DNA of 64,000 nucleotides from Phyto melanocephala (taxonomy: Eukaryota > Arthropoda > Insecta > Diptera > Rhinophoridae). Positions 13,370 to 26,032 of this stretch are shown here, in pieces (the first letter of the stretch is position 1; each line of letters starts with the position of its first letter). The notes beneath the pieces were generated by a model, which saw only the letters and a list, made by a program, of their open reading frames with translations, was not told the DNA's origin and ran no database searches. The position numbers and the translations under genes were made by a program. The stretch spans positions 119,077,128-119,141,127 of the forward strand of contig OW799234.1 of assembly GCA_941918925.1 (NCBI GenBank), given 5' to 3'.

Positions 13370-14132
13370 CTTTGTTTCCGCAAAATATTGACTTTGTTTG
13401 TAAATGAACACAATTATCATATTATTTACATACAACCATAAGACTCAAACCTTACTGGTGACTGATAAGTAGTGTTTGTGTATTAATATTTATATTCATA
13501 CTTATTTGTTTACCTTGTGTGATTACACCATATGATATGGTTCAAAAAGAGCAACTGTAAACAGTATTTTATTGGCCCCCTTATATCATTATAAACTGAC
13601 AAAACATTCTTAGTGGTCTTAGTGATGTTTTATTGCATATGAATGTGTAATAGATATAATATTGTTTGACCTTTTATTTCGACCTTGAGGTTACTTTCGA
13701 TGCCATAATAAACTGATGCATATTATCATAAAGTATTGGAATGTTTTCGCTCCTCGAAAGATCGAGCTAAACCGGGTACAAGCGAAAAGTCAAATTATAA
13801 ACAAAAAAATTTATATTGAAAATAAATATATTAACGCTACTCGTATTTACTCGCTATAAAAATAACAACCACACAACAAAAACAACAATATCTTTATCTT
13901 AAACATAATGCGCGCAAAATGATTATCAATATATTTGAGTATATCGTTGGCTTAGTGTGCAAACTGCCCAATTCATATTTTTTTAAATTTTACAAAAATA
14001 AATAAAAAACTGTAACTTTTTTGTTTTTAATATTTTTTTTAACTACAAACGCTTAGTTTTTTTTGACTGACAATTTTTGAATACCATTAATCGAACTGTT
14101 TAAAAATAATGCCGTTGGTACGTCTTTTTTAG
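13370..14132. other. Unique non-coding stretch, no gene seen
   Basis: AT-rich sequence with no supported frame. It is the start of the 3.66-kb segment that separates block A copy 2 from block C copy 2. Confidence 0.4.
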
Positions 14133-16020
14133 AATTTATTTATTTATTTATTTATTTAAGTAAGTCTATGGTATAAATCCTTACAGACTATTAAAATAAA
14201 GTGACAGAAATATATTACAATTACGAATTTAAAAACACTATGATATTTCTCTTAATAATATTAACACTAACAGAAAAGTCAATTAAATGATAAAGATTAT
14301 TAAAATCGCAACAACTTATTCTAAAAGGATTATCATTAGCATAATTTCGACGAAAAAATTGCACGTGCAATGGGTTGAAATTTCTAGTTGGACGAGGTGG
14401 AATATTGAAGGATAAGTTGCTTAGCAGGCAACTAGAGCATACATCTCCGTTAATCAATTTGATAACAAGAGTTACATTCAGCATTGTTCTACGGCTCTGT
14501 AGAGTAGGAAGTTTAATTAGTGCAAGTCTTGATTTGTAAGATGGTAAATTTGAAACACTATTTCGAAAAAGGTGATGTAAGCAAAACAACAGAAGTTGTT
14601 TCTGTACAGACTCAATTTTATCAGAGTACAAATTATATTGAGGATTCCAGATAATTGAACCGAATTCTAATATTGGCCTTACTAAAGATGTATAGAGCTG
14701 TTTAGTGATGTAAGGGTCTGAAAATTCCTTGGCCCAGCGTTTTATGAAAGCAAGAACCCCACGAGCTTTATTAGATATTAGGGTAATATGCTGATTAAAA
14801 TTAAGTTTAACATCAAATAGAATACCCAAATCAACTATGGAATCAACCAGTTCCGGTTTGTAACCATTCAAGAAGAATGAGCTAATTTCTTCTGTTTTAC
14901 GGGAAAAGTGCATGTGTTTACATTTATTTAAATTCAAATCCATTAAGTTAGTATTACACCATACAAAGAAACTATCTAAGTCTTGTTGCAGCAGAATATA
15001 ATTACTACAGTTATTACCGATATGAAAAATTTTTACGTCATCTGCGTACATAAGAACATTAGCAATTGTTATCAATAGCAAATAGCGTTTGGAAGATCAT
15101 TTATAAACAGGGTAAACAAAATTGTACCAAGATGGCTGCCTTGTGGAACTCCAGATTTAACACTTATATGTTTAGATAGAGTATTATTGAAGCAAACACG
15201 TTGGATTTTGTCCGTTAGATATGAATTAATCCAAGCCAAACTATAATTGGTAAATCCCAACAAATTAAGCTTTTTGATTAACAGAATATGGTTGACTTTA
15301 TCAAAAGCTTTACTAAAGTCCGTGTAGATGACGTCAGTACACTGACCATTAGCAAATCCTCGATTAATTAAGTATGTCAATTGTAGAAGATTTGTTGTTA
15401 TTGAGCAACCTTTACGGAAGCCATGTTGAGAAGATGCCATTATTGATGAAACTTGATGATACAGAGATTCGGTAATGCATTTTTCGAACAGTTTAGGAAT
15501 CATACTTAATTTTACTATACCCCTGTAGTTTACAACTCGAGATTTACTTCCAGATTTAAATAAAGGAATAATATATGACCCTTTTTAAGCTTTACGGAAA
15601 TAGCCGTATTTTAGTGATATATTAAACATAATTGTTAATGGAGTCGCCAAAGCATGAGCACAATATGAAAGTAGACAACTAGGAATGCCGTCAGGTACAC
15701 TTTGGGTATATCATTTACTTTGGGGTCGCGTTAACCATCCGTCCTCATCGAATATTTTTACAAAACTTTTCTTTCGTTATTAAGAATTTTAAATAAAAAG
15801 AAAGTGTAATCCAAATAAGTGACACCATGACTTGCAGGATTTATTTGGCTCTATATAGCAAAATAATCGGTATTTGTAATAGCATTTTCTATGGTAGAAG
15901 AAAACAGGATAAAGACAGTTGTTTCTATTGTTTTTAGTAAAATTAACCAAATCTGTTGTACCAGTTGGCGCGTAATTAATTATCAAATTTAATTTTAAAG
16001 TAACCCTTTTCCCAACTAAA
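14133..16020 (-). mobile_element. Decayed non-LTR retrotransposon (Jockey-like LINE), RT and 3' end
   Basis: On the minus strand the reverse transcriptase blocks appear in order. About 15710-15500 reads VPDGIPS..LLSYC, an in-frame stop, then PLFKSGSKSRVVNYRGI. Next come SQHGFRKG (~15425), VIYTDFSKAFDKVNH (~15340), SGVPQGSHLG (~15150) and the catalytic YADD box (~15045). A thumb/C-terminal part follows to about 14221. At least one nonsense codon (~15590) and a frameshift just before YADD (~15075-15085) inactivate it. The 3' end is an (AAAT)n tail (plus strand TTTATTTATTTATTT at 14133-14158). Sequence upstream to about 15990 (VNFTKNNRNN) still resembles the segment before the RT domain. The endonuclease and ORF1 are absent. 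The conserved HGF, TDFSKAFD and GVPQGS boxes fit the Jockey clade; the exact family is not identified. Confidence 0.88.
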
Positions 16021-16079
16021 TACAAATAAATATTTTGAGTGCTGGTAATCTTTATTTGGACCTGTAAAATTTTTTCTCT

Positions 16080-16541
16080 TAATTGAAAAATATGATATCA
16101 GCCAAGTGGCTGCCGCCAGTGTTGATACATATTTGTGCATGTTTTATCATATTTTGTAGACTTTTTTGAATATTTTTGGTGATAACTCTTCGCATTCCTC
16201 TCAAATATTTTCTTTAAGAGCTGCGATTGTCTAAGGCTTTTTGGCATAAAGCCACGATTTCAAGTAGCCCCAAAGAGAGACGTCTGGGATAACTAAATCG
16301 GGCGATCTTATTGGCGGTTAGAAATTCTACGACAAAATTTACGCTGAGCTAACCCCAACGACCGATTATTGGTTAAAATAATCAAGACAATTATGTGCGA
16401 AGTATAGCACTTCATTGTTTCTCTGTTTGTATTCTGCAGCTGTCTTGTTTACGAATGTCAAATATGATTGACATTAATCGCTGTTTGCAAAAGCTATTAC
16501 ATCCTACGATAAGGTGATTAATTTTGCTCCACCTTGTATAA
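16080..16541 (-). mobile_element. Degenerate mariner-like transposon fragment
   Basis: Minus-strand translation of about 16330-16100 reads RSPDLV..DVSLWGYLKSWLYAKKP-stop-TIAALKENI. This matches the mariner transposase block 'PPRSPDLTPxDFFLWGYLK' and the following helix. The N-terminal half is mostly gone, suggesting an internal deletion. The end at 16541 (rc ATACAAGGTGGAGCAAAATT) looks like a terminal repeat, but I could not find its partner. Confidence 0.7.
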
Positions 16542-17027
16542 AGAGAAATAATTAAAACATTAATTTTGAAGATAATAGAGATTTTTCATTCTATTAAAAA
16601 GTTTTCAAACAGACTCTCAAAATTTATAATCAAACAAAATTTTTCAATCAAATTGCAACAAAAATCTGGTAACTAAAAAAATTGTATGTAAACCATTAAT
16701 AAATATTTAAATTTTATTCCGGCTTGAGTTTATAAAAATTTTTTTAACTTACCTGTACCCTGCGCGTGTTGCTATGCTTCCAACTAAAATAAAATTTTAA
16801 GGAAATGCAAAACTCACAATAAATGCACAAAACTGTTCGAAAAATCCTCCCAAATGTACAAATACATACAATATTGTCTGTTCAGTGAGGGGGCCATAAT
16901 TTACATAAATTCTTATATCACCCACAACTCGAAACGTCATTATTTGTATGCAGTTTTCTTATCAATTCAAATCAGCATGAACTGTCACGGCAATATATGG
17001 AAATCATTGGAATGACATGTGGCGCAA
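16542..17027. other. Non-coding stretch, no gene seen
   Basis: AT-rich sequence with no supported gene or repeat before block C copy 2. Confidence 0.4.
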
Positions 17028-17307
17028 GCTGTCAAATTTTGGTCGGTAAAACTTAGAAACATTCGTGGGCTTATGCACAAAAACTTTGCTAGGATCATCG
17101 CATGATTAAATGCATAGTTTGCTATTTTATAAAGGACACACAGACAAAAAATAACTTTTATATATATGTAAAAAAAATAACGGATGGTAACCCTGCACAT
17201 ACTGAAGGTAACCCTGCTCAACAGTTGAGAAAACAGAAGAAGAATTAAATTGTAATAAAGAAAAGTAAAATAAAGGCTTTAAATGTTGTTTCTCAACGTG
17301 GTAAAAA
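17028..17307 (+). repeat. Duplicated block C, copy 2
   Basis: Near-identical to 12154-12436. It is flanked by unique sequence on both sides (GACATGTGGCGC before, TAGAAAATGCAGC after). Together with the A-C-A order upstream it defines a tandem duplication in which one copy lacks the intervening 3.66 kb. Confidence 0.9.
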
Positions 17308-18628
17308 AATAGAAAATGCAGCATAAGTAACAGTTAACGAATTAAATTAACTAAAAATCTGTGAGTAAAACCGTACTATTTATTTATTATTACAAATAAA
17401 TTTCGTTATAAAATAAAAATAAATTAAAATGAGCTCAAACTGTGAAAAAATTTAAAAATATCAGTTTAAAATAAATATTTCGGAAATAAAAAATAAAAAA
17501 AAATTATATACTAAATGGTAATTTTGTAAAAAATCTTAATTTTGTAAATATTACACTTAAGCGGTTTGCACAAAAAGCCAGCGATATGTTCTTTATCAAA
17601 TTTCACAAAGTATCTTTTACTTTACAAAACAAAAATCAAAGGGCATGCTTTCTGATTTCAGTTGCACTCTTGTTTTCGAACGCATAAGTTTCACGTAGAT
17701 TTTCTAAAAGTCAAATTGCGAAATAAAATATTAGAGCAGCGGAAACTATTTATATGTTTAAAGTGTTTAAAACTTTTTCAAGATTTAGAAAAGTAAGTTT
17801 GTGAAAATCTTATATATTTTTAATATGTTACTCAGAAATTATCATATTGAAATATAAATGTTAGTAAAAAAGTAATTAGGCATTTATAGAAATGACACCA
17901 AAATAAAAATTTTAGAATGATTCTGTAAGAAGTAACAAAACCTGGTGAAAGCGGGTTTTCGTTATTGCTCTAGATATATTTTGAAAGTGAAATCTAAATT
18001 AGTGTAAATATTTTGATTCTGTATTTTGGTTTTCAAAATTGTGTTAGATTTATCGTCTTTTTTGTATTTTTTCTAATTGTGATGACGATGATTGGCAGAT
18101 TTGTTCTAAAATATTTAGGCAAATCGTTAATAGTAGCAAACATGTCTATAAATGATTCTTAGGCTAAAAAGTGTTAATTTTTCTGGTAAAAATATGGAAA
18201 AAATAAACAGAGGCAATGTGATTATTTACTCATATCACAGAAAATTATTAAACAATTTCGCTGGATTTTAATAGCGATTCGTTCCCGACTATTTTCAGAA
18301 GATCGATGCTTTATAAAGTTGTAAGAAACATTGTTTCTTGTGTTTTACTTTTAATGGACATCTTTACGCCTACTTTTTCTTCAACTAAAAAATTGCATAT
18401 TTAGTGTCAACTATATTATTTAAAAATTTGTACAGCAAAAAAAAATTTTGTGATTAAATTTTAATAAAACCTGTCGGCAAACTTTTTCATATCTTGAAAG
18501 TTCTCGCACCAATACGGCTGCAAAATATTTTTGGGCATCTATGCTATTAAGCCATTTTCTTGTGCTTAAGAATCTCTTCAGTTGAAACAAATTGTGCACT
18601 ATAATTAGGACAAATAAACAAATAAAAA
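17308..18628. other. Non-coding stretch, no gene seen
   Basis: No supported gene. The open frame at 18420-18677 (-) overlaps the start of an M2 repeat and has no recognisable domain. Confidence 0.4.
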
Positions 18629-19507
18629 AAATAAGTAACAGCTCTATATTCGGCTGTGGCGAATCTTTTCTACCCACCTCATATTTGATATACTTTTATA
18701 GCTCAGAATTTATTATTTTTTCATTAACAGTAATTGCTATGGAATAATCTCTTTAAACACTTTCTTTGTATAACCTCGATATGCTACTAAAATGTTTTCG
18801 TAAATTAAGTCTTTCAATAAGAGTAGGCGTGACAATATAGTTTCTGCTAATAAACTCTACTCTGATATTTCAATATATTCTTTCAAAATCTTTATTCATG
18901 GAGAAATTATATGAATTTGAGATGAAGCGTTATATGGGAGGTGGGCGTAAAAGTGGGAGTGTCATATTTATTTTCCATTAGTAAAAAGTCTTTGACCAAA
19001 AAGCAATGGTTGCCGAATTTCCGAATCATACATCTTGATTTGTCAGTTTTATAAGGTTTTAAATTTTGAATATACCGAGAAACACACCGTGCGCCGTACA
19101 AACTTTCGTACATTTGGTCTATATTTCCTTTCCTAATGCATAAATTTAAGCAATTTTCAAAGAAAACTTTTTTTATTCATGAAATATACATTCGAAATTT
19201 CATGACTCTACGTTAATGCGTTTGGGCACAATTCCATTTTTTTTTACCTACTCTTGCATTACGAGCTATTACTATCTTTCCAATATTCAGATTTAGACCA
19301 TTTTCAATATGAAACAAACCTTGTGTATACGAAATATTCTGGCAAAATTTGAAACTCTTGGCATTTTCCGTGCGAACCCTATCGTGCTTGCAACATACGG
19401 ACAGACGGATGGACATAGCTAGATCATCATAAAATGAATGTTTCAATGTGCTACAAACGGAATGACAAAATGATTATACCCCCAACATTTTTTTGGTGGC
19501 GGGTATA
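18629..19507 (+). mobile_element. M2-family repeat (mini-me-like), ~880 bp
   Basis: It starts with ATAAGTAACAGCTCTATATTCGG and a slightly decayed 5' hairpin (ATTCGGC-TGT-GGCGAAT), then TACCCACC. It ends with the GACAGACGG stretch (19398-19412) and the terminal hairpin TATACCCCCAACA / TTGGTGGCGGGTATA (19478-19507). Around 18768-18775 it carries the intact sequence TTTGTATAACCTCGATATGC. This is the unoccupied version of the site that holds mariner-type MITEs at 45907 and 46988. Confidence 0.82.
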
Positions 19508-22058
19508 AAAACAGTGGGGGTTCAACTATTTAAACTCCCGTTTAAAATATGTTTTTTTGTTTCATTTGCATTTTTTTTTGAATTTGGTGTTCACAGTTTA
19601 TTGAAATTACTTCTAAGAATTTTTATTCCTGGTCTATAAATTGTTAGTAAAAACTTAAAAATTTGTGATGACTGGCAAAGCGATCCGGGTATAGCTAGTA
19701 TACACGAATCATAATATAAGAGTTTAAAACATATTTTAAGTAGAGACAAATTTTGTTTAACTCTTTTTATTATAAGTAAAGACATGTAGATATTACGCTT
19801 TCAATTCTTTATTTTTTGAGCTAAAAAATGTAAAAAGGTCATTAAAACTATTAAAGTTGGGGGGTTTTCTACTTTTTAAGTAGGAACCTTATCTTATCTA
19901 CATATAACAGTATCTACATTGCATAAGTGCTGAGCAAAATGACACACACTTTGATGTCACTAGCAAAAGTACCTTAAAGAAACAGACGACCTAAAAAACT
20001 ACTTCCATGATTTACATATTTATATGTGGATTGAAGTGTTATTGAGATTATGAAAATGTAAAATTCATATAAAAGTCATAAACAAACATAATTCGTTTTG
20101 CTTAACTGATATCCGTGTTTGCTGAATTTAAATTCGTGCTATTTAAATCTAATTTTAAGCTAAAAAATTATTATCACAATCCACAGGTAATCTATAGAAA
20201 TTTTTTTAATACGTTAATGTAAATTCCTATAGAATATTTTTGAAAAAGTTTGATTCTTCTGTTTGTGGATACAAATATACGTTAAACATACACTAAAATA
20301 TGCTACAAGAAGAGAAAATGCATTGTTCACCTTTTGACTAATATTTTTCGTTATATCTTTGGCATTTTTAGCCTGATTTGAAAACATGACTTATAGAAAA
20401 TTGTGTCTGGAGAAAGCCAAATCCTTTAATTCTAATAATCCAATATTGCAATAACAAAAATAAAAATTTGTTTACTCGATTTTAAATCCATTTGTCAATT
20501 TTTAAATCCATAAGCAAATACTGAAGATATAAAGATAAATTATAAGAGGTGACCACTACATTCCACAAAACAAGACCTTGCACAAATAGTTTATGTTGGA
20601 GTGTATATGTCGATCTATACATTTGCTTGCTACGAATAAATCAAGGCGAATTTAACATTAGGTGATATTAAGAAGCCAGCTGATTGTTTTTTGCTCGTTT
20701 TATTTTTACAGCACAATGTCAAAGTTTGTTTACATTTAAATTAATTTTTATGTGCGTTGATTGAAAATTTGTATAAAAGTGGTAAAATTTGTGAGAAAAA
20801 ATTTTAAAAATACTAATATTTGTGCAATAACTTATTGGAAAATAAGTAGAACACATTTTATAATGTGAATAAACAACATTTGTAATGTTTTTAATTCAGA
20901 AAATTCAAAATTTCCGTTGTGACTTCAAAGGGTATTAACAGATTCGACATGGTTGTACACAATTTACACGATATCAAAAATTCTAACAACTACAGTAGCA
21001 ACAATGGTGAATTTAATTATTTATATGCAAATTTCAATTCTAAGCTATCAATTTATTAAATTATAAAAAAATTTATTAAAATATCTTTTCGAAAGAACAT
21101 TGCCTTTTGATCAAGTCTCCGAAAATAACCTCTGTTAGCGACTTAAGAAACTCTCTTTCATAAAACAGCGGTACATTCCTTTGTGCTTTTAATTTCTTCT
21201 CAAACTCATTAGTGCCTTAGTTACGGTTTAGCTGATAGTGCATTTACTTTCATAGAAATCTAGTTTTCTCAAAGTTTAAATTTTTTTTATATTTTGGAAG
21301 TTTTTATTATCGCATATTAGTTTATTATCGTGTGTAAAATATTCCTTTGTGCAAAGATGTACCACAAAGTACTACTAGATTTCAAGTAATTTTTGTCAAA
21401 TTTTTACGAAGAAGTAAATTTTCTTTTGTACTGTAAATCATCCGGATTTTCTTCAAACTCCACTAGGAACTAGATATAAATTTATTAATAACACTACAGA
21501 ACAAAATCAAATCGAACGAAACTTTATAGTTCAAATGCAGTTAAAATCTTGTCATACAGTATGTAAATATTGATGTCATTAAACTGTAATTCTGAGCAAG
21601 TAACTAAATATAGGGTGTTATAGCGTAACTAAATTTGCAATAAATTTTTTCATTCCCCTTTTCCAAGGCACTTTTAACATACTTCTCAAATATGTTGTCC
21701 TTGAGAATAATATCACTGTGTGCGCCTAAAGATAATAAGTATATAAACTGCGCTAGAAATCATTTAAAAATATATCAGAACGAGAGCAAAACTTTATACT
21801 ACAAAAACTAGGTTAAATATGTTCGGTGTGAAGTCCTTATGGCCTTGCGCTTAAGCGTACCCTTTATCATCTGCCAAAGTCCCTTTGTATTATGTATGCT
21901 GATTTACGATAAAAACCAAAAAGTATTCGAAATTAAACCTTCTCGAGCTGTACCGTTTAGGCTTACAATCCAGCTTTACTGAATATTAAAAAATATTTAA
22001 ATAAAGATTTTTGTTACCCTAGCCCAATATTAACTATGTTTTACATTTTTTATTACAG
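19508..22058. other. Region upstream of phosphatase gene 1, possible promoter and 5' UTR
   Basis: There is no coding sequence with family support. The first coding exon of gene 1 is preceded by TTTTTATTACAG at 22047-22058, which looks like a splice acceptor. A non-coding 5' UTR exon and the promoter may therefore lie in this stretch; I could not locate them. A GT after ACAATG near 21006 is one possible donor but is unsupported. Confidence 0.35.
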
Positions 22059-22061
22059 GCA

Positions 22062-25000
22062 ATGGCACCGCAAAATATATTAAGTCTAACCAGTGAGCAA
22101 AAAAGGAGATTTTTAGATTCTTTTGACCATGTGTTCTCTGATATAGATGGTGAGTTGAAAAATAATGTTGGCTAAAAATAAACAGAATTTTAATTTTAGT
22201 ATTCTATAGTGTATAGTAGTGCTTAAAAGTGACCATATTTTAAGAATTTAAATTTTTGTGAATCTGAGAAATTGTGAAATAAACAACAAAATTATATAAG
22301 ATTTTTTTTAAAAAATAGGTCGTTTGAAAGTCTGTATTTCCGACGTAATTTAGAATGTTTTAAAACTTAAGAAAAACTGTAATTTTATATAAATGTTATC
22401 TGTGACTACATCTGTGGGTCGGTCAAGAAGTCTTTAACCATACCAGGCTTTTCAGAAAATATTTTTTTATTATTATTGAAGTGCGATATCACACAATCTA
22501 GGCAATCAGTTGACGAGTTCAGAGCTCTCCAAATACAAAATACGCAATAAATAACAATAAATTGTTATTTATTAATTATTAATAAATTAATCTGAATTAA
22601 AATTAACCAGCCAAAACTTGATCTATTCGGTCTCGAATTATCTTATATTGTACACCGACACTGATATTTTCAAATTGTCATTAGCAATATTTGGCTCGTG
22701 AGTTCGATGATGCTCTAAGTGCAACAAAAGAAAGAGTTTTCATAGAACTATAAATATGAAAGAAGTTTTATTTTTTAAGTTTCGTAAAAACCAAATAGAA
22801 CACATCAAAAAATTTTGCGCTGGTTCAGTATGAATAACATTTTTTACGACTTCTAATTCATAAGTGCAAAAGGAGGCATAAAGAATGCCTTCTCCAAATA
22901 CAAATAACTATTTTGGTGATGTGCCTCAAAAATGTGCATAAAAAAAAATGTTGAATAATTCATGTAAACAGACATTACTAACTCCTAAAACATTTTGTTT
23001 TTTTTTTGCAATGTTTGCAATAGCTTGTTTTTTCGAAAAATCGTACAAAAAATAATCTAATATAGATAAAAAAATATGTATCATTAATATCAACGGTTAT
23101 AAGTAGAAAGGCCCTAACTCTAATAATAGTAACTTAACATAACAAAGTAAAAACGTAATAGAAACTGTATTATCACAACGTAACTTCTTTTGTAAAAATG
23201 CTTGTAAAACAGTTATTATTGATACCTTTGCGTTAAGTTTAAGTTAGAACTTGACCATCGATAATCAATTATTAATAAAATTTTTATAATTCTTCCTTAT
23301 TTAACATTACTTCAAATATACGGTTTGTTATTGAAATAAAAGATGATTTCAAATAATCCGACAAAATATTAGATATTTTCTATGGACAAAGATTTTGGAA
23401 CAATAAAGGACTCTATATTAAAAAATTTGACTTGGATTTATGATGATAAAATTTTGCATATATGTAAATATTTCTCTTCACGCCTACTCTTCTCTTCACG
23501 CCCACTTTAATGCCTACGTCCCATATAACGCTTTATCTCAAATTCATATAAATTCTCTATGGACAACGTTTTTGAAAGATTAGGGGTGTCTGTATTGAAA
23601 TATCTAATTTGAATTTATTAGCAAAACTACTTTGTTATACCTACTTCTCACATAATTTACTGTTAATAAAATTTAAAAGCTCATAAAATCGACAGAATTA
23701 TGTATATATATATATAAGATGATTAAATTTAGCATATATAGCTTTCTGGTAAATTCAATTATGCCAATACAAGAATTATTCCTAAAAAGAAAGGTAACAC
23801 ACCCACATCAACGCCTATCTCCCATATAATACTTTATCTTAAAATTATTTTTATTTTTATAAACACAAAAGTTTTCAAAAAAAAAAGAAGTCTGTAATGG
23901 ATAATCTGAATTGAATTCAAGCATTAATTATATAATTTTAAAAGTAGGAGGTGTCATACCCGCACGAAACTAATATTTTTTTTTAACTTCTCCGGGTACC
24001 AAATTATACTCCGTAAAAATACAGCATTGTTGTAAAAAAGAGTGGTATAATTTCTAATGAAGAAACTGTTTACGTTTCATTGTAAGACTAAATTTAAGGA
24101 AATTAAGTAATAGCAAATCGAAGTTACACAAAGAAAGCAAAACGTATTTAATAGTGATTTCTGTTTATAACAAAATAATAAATTTTTTGCTATAAAAGTA
24201 TACAAAATTGGTGGTAGAATTTTGTTCATCTGGGTCGTACATATTTTATTTCTTTTTGTCACTTAAAGAATTATCAGGACCTCTTACATGAAAGTTCCAT
24301 GTTTTCTAGCAAATTGTAATTGATTTTTATTGCCTGAATTGTGTAGAAGTATTTTTTTTTTATATTTCACTTACAGTTTTCTAAGCAATGGTTTTATAGT
24401 AATCTATTCGTAAATGAAAAACACCTATTTTGGTGGTTTCCACATAATTTAAACTAATTTTATAGCCCATTTTTACTTAATGTTTATTACAAATTAAATT
24501 TATAAGAAAAAATATTTTTCTGTTAATGACAGTAGCTTGAAACTATTTACAAGTTCTTTTTCAATTTAATGAAATTAGAAAATGGGAATTATAAAACAGT
24601 CTTTTTTCTTCTTCTTGACAATTTACTGCCTGTTCAACGATGTCGAAAGAAAACCCAAGCAAAATTTCATTCGTACAAATACGTTGAAAACAAAAACAAA
24701 ATTTTATTTTTTGTTGTTGTTTTCAATATATTTGTACGAATGAAATTTCGCTTGGGTTTTCTTTCGACATCGTTGAACAGGCAGTTAATTACTTGTTACA
24801 CTAATTGTAAAATAAATTGTAACCCGAAAATAGTGCTGACGATGCAGTCCTAGCTGGTTGCGACTAATGTCAAAATAATTCTTTGATGCTCTTTAATGTT
24901 TACTACTTAATTTAAAAAATTTTAGGAAGTTTTATCTTAAAAAATAAACTTAAATCAGAATAAAATAATTAACACAACTTTTTTTTTAATGAAAATTTCA

Positions 25001-25952
25001 GGTGTTGTTTGGAATTTATCAGATATCATTGAAGGTTCTTCGGATGGTTTTAAAGAACTTCAACAAGTGGGTAAACACTTAACCTTTATCACAAATAATA
25101 GCGTCCGATCTGAGGATCTGTGTCTACAGAAATTGCGTAAAAACAATATTGAAATTAAAGCAGTAAGTTACATACAATATTATTAAATTTTTAATGTTCT
25201 ATTATTCTACGTTCTTAGGACAACTTAATGCATCCTGCCAAAAGTATAGTCGAATACTTAAATAGTATTAAGTTTGAAGGTCTGATTTATATCTTAGCAT
25301 CCGAAGAATTTAAAAGTGTATTGCGACGAGCTGGTTACAAATTACTGGAGGGTGTAAGTAACGAATAGTTTGTCCATATTTAAATAGTGTTTAAGCTTTT
25401 TTTAAATTATAGCCTGATGTTATATTAAAAGAATCCTTTATGGAACTTTTGAGCCTTGTAATGGATAGTCAACCTGTCAAAGCTGTGATTATGGACTTTG
25501 ATTTTAATTTGTCTTTTCATAAAGTCATGAAGGCAAATTTTTACTTAAAACAACCTGATTGCCTTTTATTAGGAGGAGCTACAGATTACTACTTACCCAT
25601 AGCAAAACAGTTAACAGTTCTGGGGCCAGGTGCTTTTGTCAAGATGTTAGAACAAACTAGTCACAAAAAAATGTTGAATTTTGGAAAGCCTGGCAAGGAG
25701 TTGGCGCAGGTGTTGATCCAACGTTTTCGTATACCTTCTCCAAAACGTGTATTAATGATTGGTGATATGCTAGAGCAAGATGTACGTTTCGCCACATCTT
25801 GCGGTTTTCAGTCTTTATTAGTGCTTAGTGGCGGCTGTTCCTATAAAGAGTTAATGGCTCAAACACAAGCCCATGTTATTCCTGACTACTACGCTCATAG
25901 TATGGGGGACTTTGTGGAATTTATGAAAGATCTTAATAAATGTAATGTTTAA
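22062..25952 (+). CDS. HAD-family phosphatase, PGP/4-nitrophenylphosphatase-like (gene 1)
   Basis: Four coding exons fit perfectly: 22062-22149, 25002-25162, 25219-25353 and 25413-25952 (88, 161, 135 and 540 nt). They use donors GTGAGT, GTAAGT and GTAAGT with AG acceptors and give 307 residues, the usual length of eukaryotic phosphoglycolate phosphatase (PGP). HAD motif I is SDIDGVVW, with Asp27 the predicted nucleophile and Asp29 the acid/base. Motif II is FITNNS. Motif III is the lysine of FGKPG (about residue 220). Motif IV is GDMLEQD (Asp246, Asp251), which holds Mg2+. Between them is a C2-type cap (about 105-205) containing LGPGAF. The family hydrolyses small phosphate monoesters such as 2-phosphoglycolate in the cytosol; the actual substrate here is inference. 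TTACAG just before the ATG suggests a 5' UTR intron. Intron 1 (2.85 kb) contains an M2 copy, a MITE fragment and a long fold-back. It is convergent with gene 2, with 80 bp between stop codons. Confidence 0.93.
23105..23245. mobile_element. MITE fragment related to 1442-1663
   Basis: It begins TAGAAAGGCCCTAACTCTAATAA and continues with sequence matching the right half of the 1442-1663 MITE in inverted orientation. Shared words are GTAATAGAAACTGTATTAT and CTTGTAAAACAGTT. The second terminal repeat is missing. It lies in intron 1 of phosphatase gene 1. Confidence 0.6.
23340..24000 (-). mobile_element. M2-family repeat, diverged partial copy
   Basis: Minus-strand sequence shares the M2 body words: AAAGCTCATAAAATCGACAGAATTATG in plus-strand form, 'CCCATATAACGCTTTATCT', and the repeated 'CACGCCCACTTTAA'. 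The terminal hairpins are degraded. It is intronic (gene 1, intron 1), so it is transcribed antisense with the host pre-mRNA. Confidence 0.65.
24620..24790. repeat. 81-bp near-perfect inverted repeat (fold-back) with 9-nt loop
   Basis: The arms at 24620-24700 and 24710-24790 are complementary apart from about five mismatches, and they are separated by only ATTTTATTT. The outer ends read AATTTACTGCCTGTTCAACG and its complement. Overlapping open frames merely read through the palindrome. Being in intron 1 of phosphatase gene 1, it would be transcribed and could form a long RNA hairpin. It may be a fold-back MITE or a hairpin-RNA locus. Confidence 0.9.
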
Positions 25953-26032
25953 ATTATTATTAACTTTATTAAACGCTTTTTTAATGTGTATTTAAGAATA
26001 CTTATTTATTTGTTAATCAATTTTATTTCAAA

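Noticed and set aside
24569..24853. 94-residue + strand open frame
   Set aside because: It reads through both arms of the fold-back repeat, so the peptide is a palindrome artefact.
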